In this document: piece by piece, positions 1-12,776 of the stretch
Layout of the letters: each line of letters opens with the position of its first letter
Position numbering within the stretch: the first letter of the stretch is position 1
NCBI GenBank assembly: GCA_963969395.1
Contig: OZ017796.1
Coordinates: forward strand, 7,318,501 to 7,382,500
DNA length: 64,000 nt
Reading direction: 5' to 3'
Source: Pseudoscleropodium purum
Lineage: Eukaryota > Streptophyta > Bryopsida > Hypnales > Brachytheciaceae
Notes under the pieces: model-generated
The model's input: the letters and a program-made list of their open reading frames with translations, nothing else
Databases searched by the model: none
What the model was told of the DNA's origin: nothing
Translations under genes and position numbers: made by a program

Positions 1-1174
1 ATAAAATTTAGCAAAATTTTCTTTTAAGCTCACTATGATAGTTAATTGCAATGACGACGATGATGACAACAACAATGAGCTCAATAGAGGTAGTAATTGC
101 CTATACATTAACATGTGACTTTGAGAGGGGTGAAGGAATGCACTACATATTGATCAAGATGTTGATGGTGAAGGAAGATGGCAATATAAACTTTAGAAAT
201 TTTGTCATCTAGATATGGTTTGATGTTGTAAATTGATATTTTTCTTAAACTTGATAAAGTTTTTAACACATTGTAAATATGGTTATTTGGATTTGAAAGG
301 AAGTAAGGACAAAACAATATATCCATTGCAATGGATTACAAAATGTGGATTATAATTTGAAAAGATTAAATTTATATTCAATAGATTTTCAATGTACTAA
401 GGTAGATGTGCCAATGACCACATAGGCAAACTTTGAAACCTTCTTCTGCACAAAATTGAAGTTTGTTTTCCTTGAAATTTGATGCTTACAATCCATATCA
501 AATGCAAGCTTGTAAAAAAATTAAATCAAGCTATGAAACTAGATATATCCAAAGCAATTGCAAATTATGTGAACAAAGGTTTGATTTTGATAAAAGAATG
601 TCCTACAATCCTTCACCACACAGTGTATAGTGGGTGGACAATGGCTGGACGGTCGTTACTGATCTTTTTGTTTGGGTGAAAGGTTGATGGAAGAAGGGTT
701 GTGTCTGGTTAATAGCACAGCTACCCTAGTAGGAGTGGTCCTTGGGTTGTTTAATTTATACTTTATTGAATTTGGATTGGATGAGTATGATCTATAGTTC
801 ATTAGAAAACTTAAACCTTTTTCTAACAAGAACTTTTTAGATTTGCAAAACTCAAAATCTTGGGTTGTAAAGAAATTGAATAAAAGAAGAAGGTATTCTA
901 ATATGTTAGAGTGGTACATGTGACATTCATTTTTCAAAAGTCACAATACGTTGAAATTATACAAATTGCAATATACATATATTGTACCAATTTCTATACA
1001 AGCAAAATTTTGTCTTTTTTATTGTAATGACATTAATTTTCTAGGTGACTCTAATTTCTAACCTTCACCAATTTTAGGACACATAGTGTAATTTATGTGT
1101 TCATCAAAAACTTTCATTTTCTTAGGCTTTATACAAATGTTATAGTCTTATAAGATAGAGGATGGATGAACATA
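1..1174. other. AT-rich intergenic stretch
   Basis: No coding frame, RNA gene or mobile-element terminus could be supported here. The short open frames have no recognisable protein pattern. Confidence 0.6.
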
Positions 1175-1318
1175 AAAAATATGTAAATATAAAAATCAAC
1201 CTTACCAAGTGCACTACACAACCTTTGACTTTTGCAATTGATAGTAATTGATCAATTGCAAAAGTCAAAGGTTGTGTAGTACACTTGGTGAGATTGATTT
1301 TTATATTTACATATTTTA
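1175..1318. repeat. Long imperfect hairpin (inverted repeat)
   Basis: Two arms of about 65 bp (roughly 1175-1241 and 1252-1318) are near-perfect reverse complements around a 10-nt loop at 1242-1251. The arms contain the complementary words ACAACCTTTGACTTTTGCAA and TTGCAAAAGTCAAAGGTTGT. Only scattered mismatches are seen. It could be a foldback MITE or a young microRNA-type precursor; no target duplication was identified. Confidence 0.8.
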
Positions 1319-1600
1319 ATTTTTGACAATTTATGCCCAAATTTTCAAATTATTAAATAAACTATAGTTTCAACCTTAAAGGACTTAAGATTCAAATTTT
1401 GAGAAAGACCAATTCAATTGATGATATTGTAAAAAATATAATCATGACAAAAACATGTTTTGTATCACCAAAATCAATCAAAAAGAGCACTACATATGAT
1501 CCAAAGAAACCAAATTGAACAAAAAAAAATCCACATATGCCCAACTCAAACTAAAGTGCCCCCTCCCAATGTGCCCTTGACCTAAAACTATTGTCACCGT

Positions 1601-1738
1601 TCTATGTACATTTCCCAAATCCATGGTTGTCACATTGGACAGATTACTATTCATTTCACGTCCTATAGGACGTGAAATGAATAGTAATTTGTCCAATGTG
1701 ACAACCATGTCCAAATCAATATGTACCCATGTAGAAGA
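1601..1738. repeat. Near-perfect palindrome (hairpin)
   Basis: The core 1622-1709 is a loopless palindrome centred between 1665 and 1666, with 44-bp arms and only one or two non-Watson-Crick positions (a G:T-type mismatch around 1642/1689). Imperfect complementarity extends outward to about 1601 and 1738. It lies 280 bp from the hairpin at 1175 but has different sequence. Foldback element or small-RNA precursor are both possible. Confidence 0.8.
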
Positions 1739-2029
1739 AACATTCAATTTTAGAACCTCTTTCCAAAAAAACTTTGCCCCTTCCTAACTTTTGCATACAA
1801 TACCCAAATGTGTCATTCTTTGGTGTGTTAGAACCTCCTTTCACTTGCTAATGAGAAAATTAATGAATATTTGACTAATCAAATAATAGTAATTAGATAC
1901 AATAGCAAAAAGTAGTAACTTGGAGGGTGCCTACTTTAGTTCAAAAAAACATGAATCCTATATGGATAGCTTGGTCCCTTAGAATTTTACAAACTAATAT
2001 CTATACTTTGAGTTAGGTTGATGGTGGGT

Positions 2030-2258
2030 GGGGTGAACTAACCCCTTCGATTGCCTCCCAAGGGAAAATGTTAAATTTTTTAATTTTCTATGTATGGTAA
2101 AATTTGCAAATTTTGAATTCACATTTGCATTAAGAGCCCCCAAATTAGCTAGAAGAGGTGTAGAAGATAAATTAATCAAGCACGAAACAGGGGGTCTTTT
2201 TGTTTACATGTAACCTTGGAATGACTTGGCTAGGAAGAGCGAGGGGGTCAAATTCACA
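2030..2258. mobile_element. G-rich-ended MITE-like element, copy 1 (short)
   Basis: The left end starts GGGGTGAACTAACCCC and the right end reads GAGGGGGTCAAATTCAC, an imperfect inverted pair. The right two thirds match the element at 30505-31001, sharing words such as CCCCAAATTAGCTAG and TTAATCAAGCAC. It is about 230 bp against about 500 bp for the other copy, so it is internally shorter. No coding capacity and no clear target duplication. Confidence 0.55.
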
Positions 2259-2519
2259 TAATATTGCTAACCAGCTTGGTTTTGTCCCCCCAGGTGGAGG
2301 TATAATTCCATCCTATATACCTAGGAGGAGAATTTAGTTATAATGCTGAAAAAGCCATTGGTTGGGCAGTGGTGTTGTAGCACTAGGTTGTCAGAGTTGG
2401 AAATGTCATTGGCAAGGCTACTAAAGTTTACTATTGAGGGCTCCTAATTTTGGGGGGAGCAAAAGGGCCCCCCTGGGAAGGTTAATAATGTTATGCACCC
2501 CAACTAATAATGGTTTGGT

Positions 2520-2748
2520 TTCGTATGATGAGATCTCCACAATTGTCCATCCCCTAGTTGTGTTCTTGGTACCATTAGAAAGCCTTCTTGCAAAGAAGGG
2601 TGCACAAGCTTTGTTTTGTGGCCAACTCCGACCCTAAAGTGCGAAAGTCATTGAATTTCAAAAGTTCTTATGAATCAAAAAAATCAGAAAATCACTTTTA
2701 CTTTTATTCTGACCATGGCAACCGCACAGGGCACACCACTGTAGTGAC
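2520..2748 (+). mobile_element. Lone terminal arm of the long-TIR element family
   Basis: This 230-bp stretch matches the right arm of the element at 38425-40070 (compare 39868-40070), sharing GATGAGATCTCC/CATTGAGATCTCC, GAAAGCC, GGGTGCAC, TTTTGTGGC and a terminal GGGCACAC. No matching left arm was found upstream, so this is a truncated copy. Confidence 0.55.
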
Positions 2749-4160
2749 AACTAAAGCGTTCTTATGCTACAGTATGCTGCAGATGTGTGTCAAAATGCCA
2801 TGCAATTATTGCAACCAAAAAAGAACAACCCAATGTCGTACTTCTTCTTCGTCTTCTCCTCCTTCTTCCGTCTCTCTTATCCAAATCAAAAAAGTTACAG
2901 TCTTCAGCTGAACCCGTCCAACTTTGAATGGGAGCCACCCTCCCTGCCTCCGTCCCTCTCTAGATTCTCCGGGCCAGCTGACTGAGGAACTAACTTATAT
3001 ATACTAGAGGAGGATAATGGAGAGAGAATGAGAATCAGTTCGGGTCGGTCCCCGCCGGCCCTGTCACTACTGCAAGGGATAGACTAGCTACGTCAGACAG
3101 TGCGCTCACTCTTCAGCCCCAGTTCTTATTAATAAATCCAAGGCGGAGATCACAGCAATGTGCAAAGAACACACTAGACATACGGGTACTGTATCTAACT
3201 TAGCTACCTCTCCTCTCCCGTCTTTTGAATCTCCGACGGATCGAGTGGAATACAGTTGAACTGCAAAAGAACCACAGATGTAATCATACACTTCTGCTTT
3301 TTCCGCTTCCTTTCAGGTGCCAATCAATTGCTGCAGTGCAGTTCCAGTTCCAGTGCAAACTGGCCGGAAGCAGAAAGAATTTCAGTGCGGCAAATCGTAC
3401 TCTCTCTCTCTCTTCTCTCTCTAGCTCTCTCAGACAGTCCTCTGGGCTGCTGCGCTACTGGGATGGGAGGCGGAGGCGGAGGAGTACTTTCAGTCTTCGG
3501 ACACCTCCGAACTTAACTTACCCTCGAGTTTCTAGCTACCGGAGCAATCTGCCTACCATGAATGGATGCCAATCGGTTCCGTCTTCATTCCACAGCACGG
3601 ACTCCCAGGCAAGGCAGTCAGTGTGTGTGTGTGTTTGTTTTTTGTGCACAGTTTTTGCGCCAGACAGTTGGCGACAACCAAAAGACGTTGACTCCAGTTT
3701 CATGAAGGAAATTGTACTGATTTCTTCCGGTCAAAATAGTCAGATTTACTGCGATTTTTGTGAAGACCAGTAGCTAGATTTTATGGAGGTGTCGCCTAGT
3801 TTTGATTTATAGATTTCACCAAGAATCACCCCAAGTAATTATGACGTGAGCATTGAAGGAAATCACTGTCTCCATTTCTCCAAAATGATGGAGCTCATCA
3901 GTCCCCAGGGAGGGGAGTCTGGCAGGGTCTCGTCGTCTCATCTGGAGTGAGAGTGGGGGCCTCCATCTCTCTGTGGAATTCAGCCTCTTTCCATCTATTC
4001 CATTCGATTGCAGGCATTGTATTCTCCTGCTGCCATCAATGCCCTTCTGCCTTGAGAGTCAGAGGGCCTTGTCTCATTAATGCACTGGAAATCCTGGCCT
4101 CGGTGTCCATTCGGTGGGGGATTTTTTTTTTTTTTTTTTCCGCACAAAAATTCGCTGAAA
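2749..4160 (+). other. GC-richer island resembling a promoter and transcribed leader
   Basis: Composition shifts from AT-rich to near-balanced. A TATA-like TATATATA lies at 2997-3004, followed by CT-rich tracts (about 3395-3440), a GT run (about 3620-3635) and a long T run (about 4123-4140), all common in plant promoters and leaders. A plausible splice acceptor (CTTCCTTTCAG) lies near 3317. Open frames here (for example 3558-3773) give low-complexity Ser/Arg/Cys strings and no known domain. It may be a 5' gene remnant or a noncoding transcript. Confidence 0.35.
2997..3004 (+). promoter_or_regulatory. TATA-box-like sequence
   Basis: TATATATA stands just upstream of a GC-richer, CT-tract-containing stretch. 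No coding sequence can be assigned downstream, so its use is unproven. Confidence 0.3.
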
Positions 4161-5461
4161 AATGATGAAATAATGGGGGCTTATAGTTGTTTTAGGGGTA
4201 TGAAAATGGCACAATTTTGAATCTGTAAATTCAACAAAAACATGGGTGCAACATCATGTCCATCACCATTGAATTGCAAGGAGAGGGGAATACATCACAC
4301 GGTTGAGCAATGAAAACCATAAATTATCAATGGACTTACAACCCCAAATCACTAGGGAGTAAAGGGAAAAAAGAATAGTTTTGCTAATTAGTTTTTACCT
4401 TGGTGTATCAAATTAGTGCATGTAACGGCTTCCCCTACATAAAATTTCACAACTTGCATAAAAAGTGAAGGTTGGAAAAGTAAAAAAATTGCTCCATTGA
4501 GCTTGCTTTGGCCTCTAGGCTCTGGGATTGGGAGGGGAGTAATGATGATTTGTTGAGTTTTGTCTCTTGTAGGTGCGTAGATGATAATTGCATGTAGGTG
4601 TGCAACGCTTGTAATCGACTTTAGAATTTCAAAGCCTACTCCCTTTTTCAAATAGGGATATCTTTTGCAGTATATACCTACAATTACATTCCCTTGTTTT
4701 ACTTAACCCCATTAATTCTTTGCATTTTAAGCCCCCAAAACACAAATAATGGACACTTAAAAATCAAGATTTTTGAATGGAAGAGCTTGTAAAAAGTGAC
4801 AATTGAAATCATAGGATCTTAATTTCAACTATATGTAAAACACATACAAAATGTTTTTGATTTCAAATTCTTTACCATCTGTACAATCCATAACACCAAA
4901 GTAGGAAGGGTTTTTTTTTCACTAAGTGCCCATGAGAGTATCTCAACTTCAAAATTCTAAATAAATAGTTTATGTAGAATTAGTTTGCATATATTAATAT
5001 GATATAGATTCTTGGGTTGAAAATTGTCACACCGAAAACCAAAAGTTGAATTCATTATAGTGTAGAAAAATAGTATAATTTGCATTAACATGATCCTTCT
5101 ATATGGGAAAAAATATTAAAGAATATTCATAAATTCTTTGATTTCTTGATGGATATTTTATTCTATAATACATCATATTATTTTAATGATAAAAAATTTA
5201 AGAATTTAAATTATCACTAAGTAAATAATTAAAAAAAATCAAGTATAATGAGATCCGTTAAATTTAATATAATTTAAAAAAAAATTGCTTAGCAAACTTA
5301 CTAAATTGAAGAATTGTAGAACAATATTTTTGTTCAAAATTTTCAATTAAAAATATATATAATTGTATTTTATTAAAGATTTTGGATCTCCTTTAGCCAT
5401 TTTCATTATAATTCTAGAATCCATAGGCCACAAAAATTATAGCATATAATTAGGACAATAA
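4161..5461. other. AT-rich intergenic stretch
   Basis: No supported gene or element boundary. Only AT-rich sequence with poly-A/T runs is seen. Confidence 0.6.
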
Positions 5462-6142
5462 TTCATCCAAATAACTTCTCATTCATCCAAGTACTTGAAG
5501 TGTTAAAGAACAAACTTCTAAATTTTGAGCAACAAATGAATGCAAACATGCCCCAAGCACACACTACCTTGTTTTTTTCATCCATCTAAATGTTTTAGAT
5601 TTTTGTTTTAGTTCTTTTACATTTGTACAATCAATTGATTTAAAAAAAAATTTGTTTCAAATATTTTAGAATTCATGGAATACAAGTATATATGACTTTA
5701 AAGAAAAGTAATTTTTTCAATTCAAAGAATGATCCTTTAAGAACAATTTAAATAAATAACTAAATCTTCAAAATACACCAGAATTAGAACTTAACATTTT
5801 CTAGAAAACATTATTGTGAAAATTACAAGTATTCAATCTAGGATCAATTTAGAAGGAAATTTTCAACTTTGGATTTCAATTATTATTGAAAAATGTTGGT
5901 TAGTGCAACAATTGATCTAACTATAGAGGTATGATCTAAAGATCACATTTACACTTGTTTTTCAAAAGTCATGATTAAGAAATTATTTAAAAATTATATT
6001 TTCTAATACATCTTCACAAACTTAAAAATTTGGACTATCTTGAATCTTTAACCCTTTAAGGACAAGTTGCTTTACACAAAATTGGGAGGATGAATAGTTG
6101 CACTTTTGTCTTAGATGGAAAGATCCTTTGTCATTCATCAAC
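5462..6142 (+). repeat. Dispersed repeat, copy 1 (partner at 11630-12293)
   Basis: Closely matches 11630-12293 along its length with a few small indels (for example an extra segment near 5802-5815 here). Breakpoints are sharp: both begin TTCATCCAAATAACT and both end TCATTCATCAAC. There are no TG/CA ends and no coding between the copies, so they are not treated as LTRs. The second copy lies inside a CCCTTAAGTGC-ended element, so this is probably a partial copy of that family. Confidence 0.85.
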
Positions 6143-8190
6143 CTACATTATGAGTTGCCCTAATTTTGAAGATATAGATTGAGCACTTTTGTGGTCTTCT
6201 CTTATTGTGCACTATCTCTAAAAGATGAGTCTTCTAAAAATTAGCATTTCAAAGACAAGCCATAGACCTTGAGAGATTTTTTCTCAATTGACTTTTAGCC
6301 CTTTGTCTAAAGAGTGCCCTAGTATTCTTCACATCACCCCTCAAGTGACTCAAATTGCATTTCTTAGAAATAAAACAAAAACAACGATAATATCTTTTGT
6401 GACCAAATAATGCACTTAAATTTCATTCATCCACCTTCTTTAGGGGGGCTTCGATTCTAGTAGATTAATCATTTAGAAATATGAATAAAAAAATCACCTT
6501 GTATTAATGATTTATAAATAATTGATTAAAAGCAATGAAGTCCAAAGAATATCTATTATAGCTTAGAATTGGTCTTGAGAAATAAATTCTACAAATAAAT
6601 TCAATTTTTAATACTAATCATACTTGGAAAAGATAAGTTACTAATCCATTGGAGATAATTTTTGTCTAAAACGTATGTATTTGGAATGTCAATTATTTTC
6701 ACCATTTAAAAAAAATTTGAAGTTTTAATTTTCTTACAAATGATGATAGTAAAAGTAAGTTTAATTATAGAGATATAATCCAAAATTCAAAACCTTCAGG
6801 TTTTGTTCATGTGTCAACCTCATACTATTTTCTTGAAGTTGTTGTTTGTAATAAATCTTCGTAAACTTTTAATGCAGGAGATAATTAAATTCATTATTGC
6901 AATTTAACATCTAGGAATACTCAAAGGTTATTCAATTAATTTTTAAAATTTTCATTCAAAGTCAATATTCATCTTTATAAAAAAAATTGTGATTTTGTTT
7001 GTAAAATATTTGCCATAAATATAGATAAATTCCTTATTCATTATATGATCATGTATCATGCATAATGATTTAATTACATTAGTTTATTATTATTATTATT
7101 TTATATATTTAATACTAAAATCATAATCAACTAAATATGCATTGCTTGGTTTGCCATGTAAAGATTATATTTTGCCTATATTGATATTGAACAATATTTC
7201 ACTTGATTACCTATTAATGAATTGATAATTACTTTTGTAAAGGTAATATGTTTAAAATATTGATCTGATTCTATTGATTTTTCCAATTTGATTTAGAAAA
7301 AATAATGTCTAAATACTTTTTGAAACTTTCCATTTTGGAGGGCATTTTTGATAACTTATTTATAATTATCAATTGTCATATATATATATATATATATATA
7401 CTATAAAATGAAAATAGAAAATGACTTGATGAAGAAGTCATGACCTACATTTTAGAATAATAAAAATATCTTTTCAAAATTATTATTATATTTTAAATAT
7501 CACTTTTTAAAATCATTCTTTAAATTACTATTGTTTGGACCACATTAGGATCATTCACACAATGTACAAAGAAAACATTTTCAAACATTTTCATATATTA
7601 TGAAAATTTTGAAATCCTTAAAATAAAAAATAAAATCAACTCGATATAATAAAAAAGACCATGTCTTGGATGCTTATTCAAATCATAATTGTTGGAATTT
7701 TTTAGAAGGTTGAACATTTATAAACATTTATACTAATGATTAATATTCATGAATAACTATAGACTATCTCCTAAGAGTTGTCAAGCAACCTATTTTTATT
7801 CCCCCTCCAAAGTGAAAAAATAGCAACCGTCAGATGAGGATTAAAAAACCTAAGACCACCCTCTATTGTTGTATGATGTGAATTAAGAAAAAAAAATGTC
7901 ACTGAAGTCACACTAGCCACATGATTCAAAAAGAAAACAATAATTCATTTTAGAAAGTCAATGTTCAATGGTGTGATTTGGTTGTATAATATATGTATGT
8001 AGTAGTGACATAGGACTTCATTTATACTTCTTCACATAAACATGTAATATGTAAATCAATTATTCAAATTAATTAAATTTGTTGATTTATGAATTATATA
8101 TGATGATTGACTTTGAAAAATGTAATTGGTTGTAGAGAAATATCTAAAACTAAATTTATTGAAGGATTTAATTAAATTTTTGTACAATTC
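6143..8190. other. AT-rich intergenic stretch with TA microsatellite
   Basis: No gene seen. A (TA)n run occupies about 7379-7400 and an ATT run lies near 7087-7100. Confidence 0.6.
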
Positions 8191-8455
8191 ATTTCAAAGA
8201 ATCAATTCAAATTAATTCATTTCATATGATGGATTCAAATCAGTTCATTTCATAGAAAGGATTCAAATTAATACATTTCATAGAATGAATTCAAATTAAC
8301 TCATTTCATAGAATGGATTCAAATCAATTAATTTCATAGAATGAATTCAAATCAACTCATTTCATAGAATGGATTCAAATCAATTAATTTCATAGAAAGG
8401 ATTTAAATTAATACATTTCATAGAATGAATTCAAAATAATTCATTTGAGTGAATG
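8190..8455 (+). repeat. 28-bp minisatellite array
   Basis: About nine degenerate head-to-tail units of 28 bp, each built around GAATTCAAAT and TCATTTCATAGAAT. Alternate units carry GGATTC in place of GAATTC, suggesting a higher-order 56-bp period in the middle. Two further related units lie at about 9433-9476. Confidence 0.85.
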
Positions 8456-9013
8456 ATTTAGTGTAATTCATTTGAGAGAATGAATTCAATTTAATCCCTA
8501 AAGGTTGGAGACTATGTTTTCACCAAAAACACTCCAATACTACCATTTCTAATACAAGCACCAAATTTTTAATGAAAAACATTTTTGGACACATATAACC
8601 ATAGGATCTTGTAGGAAGCTTGTTTGAAATCATGTAGAATTTTTTTTAGAAACTTTCACCATGTGGATTGCAAGATAATAGCATTTGAAGTGACAAGTTT
8701 CCTTTTTTTGTCCTTGCAAAAATCTGGGCACCTGCACTTCAAAAGGTCACATTTATATGAAAAAATGTCCAAAATGGTGGTTACTCTTTGAAGTCAAGTT
8801 GGCTACATGCTTGAAAAATTTTAGATCATTTTGAATCATACAACATATAGGAAAAAAATAGTAGGTAGAAAGGAGTAGAGAATGATTCAAAATACTAAAT
8901 TGTTGAGAAATTAGTTATAGAATTGAAAAATGCCAATCCCAATGGTTTTAATATTGTAACAAACAATCTACATCCAACATTTTTATTTTTTTCCAAAAAT
9001 ATTGAAAATTGAG
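8456..9013. other. AT-rich intergenic stretch
   Basis: No gene or repeat boundary could be supported. Confidence 0.55.
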
Positions 9014-9017
9014 TTAA

Positions 9018-9428
9018 ATAAAGGACTTCAAAGTTTATTTTAGAGTAGGGATTCTATAACAACCTGCAAACTCCCACAAACTAATTTTCCTCATAACTTT
9101 TGACTCATTGATCAAAATGGAATGATTCAAAGCTTTCCAAGTGTATATAAATCAAAAGAACCAATTTCAAATTTTGGATTTAAGAGAAAAACGATTTTTA
9201 AAGAAGTTTTTTTGCTACCTGGGCTGCTCGTCGAGTAATGAAAAATACATATCATACAATAACTTTTTAACCATGAAGTCAAAAATTATGAAAATTGTTG
9301 GGCCTTAAAGCTACTCCTTGGGCACACGTTTTATTAAAATTTTAGCAAAATAAAAATAAAAACTCCATTTGTAGTGAGCTATCCAAAATTTCTATGTTGC
9401 TAATAAATGCAATTTGGACAATTAGGGG
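9018..9428 (+). mobile_element. TTAA-flanked repeat of family B, copy 1
   Basis: The 411-bp segment is bordered by TTAA on both sides (9014-9017 and 9429-9432) and ends in AGGGG before the right TTAA. Its sequence is recovered in inverted orientation at 26970-27343 and partly at 28030-28225, for example CATAACTTTTGACTCATTGATCAA and its relatives, plus AACTCCATTTGTAGTGAG. Noncoding; probably a nonautonomous DNA element. Confidence 0.6.
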
Positions 9429-9433
9429 TTAAT

Positions 9434-11569
9434 TCATTTGAGAAAATGATTTCAAATTAATTCATTTGAGAAAATTTTAGAAATATGAAAAAGACAAATT
9501 TTAGTAGCATGAGATTGCAGAAATTAATTTGAAATCATTCTCTCAACAAAATTCAAGAGATTAGGGTTTAGGGTTGAATGTAAAAGTTTTGTATGAAATG
9601 AAAAAATGAGAAATTGAATTTTTCAATGTAATTTAGGGTTTTTTGCATGAAGGAAGCAATTGAGGAGGAAAAAAGTGAATTTGGAAATTGAGTGTTTCAA
9701 TATAGAGAATTTGAAATGATTTTTGTTCAATGGCTACATGCCACATATACAAAAATTATTCCCTGATTACCCCTACTATTAGGCTTGTATAGGGTTTTAC
9801 ATTATCACCTCAAAGGAGGCATTTTATTGCCTATATCATAAAATTATTTTTGATATTACAAGCCCTTCTCAATTAACTTGCCACTTGACATGCTCTTTTA
9901 GTTTAAAAATGTAGTTTTTTGCATTGTATATTACTGGTTTTCAAGTAATCAATATTTTGTGATTTGTTCAAAACATTTGTTGCTCTCATTTTTGGCTTTT
10001 TGAAGTTCAACAAACAAATAGATTGTATTAGATACTTACACTTGATTGCAATCCATTTTTAATACTAAAAAATCTACAGTTTTCACCTAAAATGTGCAAC
10101 TTAATTCTATCTATAAATGCCTAGAATCAATTTCACACAACTATGTTGAAAGTTTATAGTTTATTTATACAATTTCAAACTAATTATTTTTTTGAATAAT
10201 TTTGAATAATTTTTTTCTCTCTCAATAAAATTTAGACAACTTAGCAATATAAACTATGCTTGAAGTACTTATTTGAGAGATTTTAGGTGTAGTTATTTCA
10301 AGTGTAGTTATCTTAACTATAATGACATGCCCACAACCATTTTGTAGTCTAGTTGTGTTTTGATTTTGGGTAGTATTGTAGGGCAAGATAAAACTTTCAT
10401 TAGAAGGGTTTTGGGGGGGCGGGAGGGCCATTTCAAATCTATGTTCTCCGCAGTTTCCCTCACAACTAAAGAAGATTGGTCTATCAATTTTTTTTTAATT
10501 CTTAAAATGAAAAAAAGTTGAAAAAAATAATTTAATGTTTTTTTTAAAGTAAAAAAATGATATGGCAATTGCTATGCCATGTCAAACAATAGCTGCTGTG
10601 AATTCTGATGGGAATATGGGATGAGAACCTTGGAAAACTCATAGCATTTCCAACTAGATAAATCTCTTCTAATGCTTCAAAATATTTTTGTTTCTCTAAA
10701 ACAAAATGCAAATTGTGTCATGTGTTCATTAATATAGGTTTTCATTCATGTTTTCTTGTTAAATACAATGAAATGCAAAAATCATGGTAATTTAACCTTG
10801 AAACTTGCTGATTTTTTTTGGATATTGTTGCTTTGCAATAGGATTTGTTCTATTGTTTACCAAATGGATTATCTTTGAATAGTATATTGCAAATTGAATT
10901 TCTCTTGCCTTAGGTTTTTAAAGAGGTAATAAATTATGTACACAAATTGTACAATACTATTGAAATATTAAAATTTACTATTAGAAGAAAGTAATGATGA
11001 CATCATTTGATCAATTCTTTGATTCTTCTTTTCTAATTGATGGAAGATGAAATTTAGCCAATCATATGAAAATTCCAATGCTAATACTAAAAATTGTATT
11101 TATACTTGAATTGTCAAAGAAAAATGCTTTGATTTTGATTTAAACTTTTTTTATTATTTTTTTCTAAATTTTACTACGAGAATAATTTCTATTCATGATG
11201 TTTTAACATAATTGTTTTTTTATGGAAAACCTCAAAAAAGATGTAATGGATATATAAATATTTTACAACACATCTAGGCTTTATCCAAATACCTCTGTAA
11301 TTTTTGGAATTAAATTCACCTATGCAAGTTGTAATGTAAAATTTTTATCCCCAACACAAGTAAGGAAGAGGTTCTATTCACCATACAAATGAACTTTGGA
11401 CCTTTCCCTACAACAATCTAGAAATTGGTGCCATTTAAAATTTTATTTTGTGTTAAACAAAAAATAAAATGAAAAAAATAAATGACAATAAATGAAGTTC
11501 TTTCACACTTATCACAAATCAAAGTTCACATATATGATCAATGGAGCTTGTAATGTATTCCACACATCT
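9434..11569. other. AT-rich intergenic stretch
   Basis: No gene supported. Open frames near 10222-10568 are low-complexity. Telomere-like GGGTTTAGGGTT near 9562-9575 is too short to mean anything. Confidence 0.55.
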
Positions 11570-12628
11570 CCCTTAAGTGCTTGAAAGCCCATATTTTGAA
11601 TGATGCACAAAGTGCTTTAGAACAACATTTCATCCAAATAACTCCTCATTCATCTAAGTACTTGAAGTGTTAAAGAGCAAACTTCTAAATTTTGAGCAAC
11701 AAATGAATGCAAACATACCCCAAGCACACACTACCTTGTTTTTTTCATCCATCTAAATGTTTTAGATTCTTGTTTTAGTTCTTTTACATTTGTACAATCA
11801 ATTGATTTTCAAATATTTTGTTTCAAATATTTTAGAATTCATGGCATACAAGTATATATGACTTAAAGAAAAGTAATTTTTTCAATTCAAAGAATGACTG
11901 TTTAAGAACAATTTAAATAAATAACTAAATCTTCAAAATACACCACAATTAGAACTTAACATTATTGTGAAAATTACAAGTATTCAATCTAGGATCAATT
12001 TAGAAGGAAATTTTCAACTTTGGATTTCAATTATTATTGAAAAATGTTGGTTAGTGCAACAATTGATCTAACCATAGAGGTATGATCTAAAGATCACATT
12101 TACACTTGTTTTTCAAAAGTCATGATTAAGAAATTATTTAAAAATTATAATTTCTAATACATCTTCACAATCTTAAAAATTTGGACTATCTTGAATCTTT
12201 ATCCCTTTAAGGAAGAGTTGCTTTACACAAAATTGGGAGGATGAATAGTTGCACTTTTGTCTTGCATGGAAAGATCTTTTGTCATTCATCAACTAAAAAT
12301 AGCCATGGCATCCTTTAAGGATTAACCTTGAAAGATGAGATCTATTTCCAAAAGTATTCACGGATCTTCTACATGACCTTCCATCAGATACAACCAACAT
12401 TTAGCCTATAAATGAAACGGCGGACATTTTTCAGCTGATAAATGACAGAATCTTTGCATGCAAGACAAAAATGCAACTATTCATCTTCAGAATTCTGTGT
12501 GGAAAGGAGAAATCATCTACAGTAGTTTGACTTCCAATGAGTGTTTTTGCAATTTTTTAAGCCAACAATCCACATGGTACGAAAACAGATGATTTCCACA
12601 GTGACCAGCTCCTCGTTTCGTTTACGGG
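11570..12628 (+). mobile_element. Large member or composite of the TTAA / CCCTTAAGTGC element family
   Basis: The left end CCCTTAAGTGCTTGAAAG matches the left ends of the small elements at 20374 and 62100. The right end TTTACGGG is followed by TTAA (12629-12632), and the last 160 bp (about 12468-12628) match the right part of the 20374-20595 element. The left 110 bp resembles 62100-62225. The left flank is ATCT rather than TTAA. The dispersed repeat 11630-12293 is internal. No ORF of transposase length. It could also be two abutting elements, since another TTAACC begins near 12316. Confidence 0.45.
11630..12293 (+). repeat. Dispersed repeat, copy 2 (partner at 5462-6142)
   Basis: Second copy of the 0.67-kb repeat, same orientation, about 6.2 kb downstream of the first, with a few substitutions and short deletions. 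Confidence 0.85.
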
Positions 12629-12776
12629 TTAAGGGACACATTCAGGGTTCGCAGGTGATGCCCCTAACACCGGCAAATTCCATTTCAAAATCACAGGTCT
12701 TGGTCTTCGGACATGTCCCCCCCCTGCAAAGCAACCTTCGTCTCCGCCTCTCTTCTGTTCTTCCATCGCCATCGCC

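Noticed and set aside
3090..3115. Possible miR156/529-type target in the leader-like region
   Set aside because: Only about 15 of 20 positions could be matched from memory, with no SPL coding sequence nearby; too weak.
3225..3773. 182-codon open frame as a protein gene
   Set aside because: Its first codons are not ATG-driven, and the product is a CT/GT-microsatellite translation (Ser and Cys-Val runs) with no domain.
5462..12293. The two 0.67-kb direct repeats as LTRs of a 6.8-kb retrotransposon
   Set aside because: No TG...CA ends, no primer-binding site, no retroelement coding between them; one copy lies inside a differently bounded repeat.
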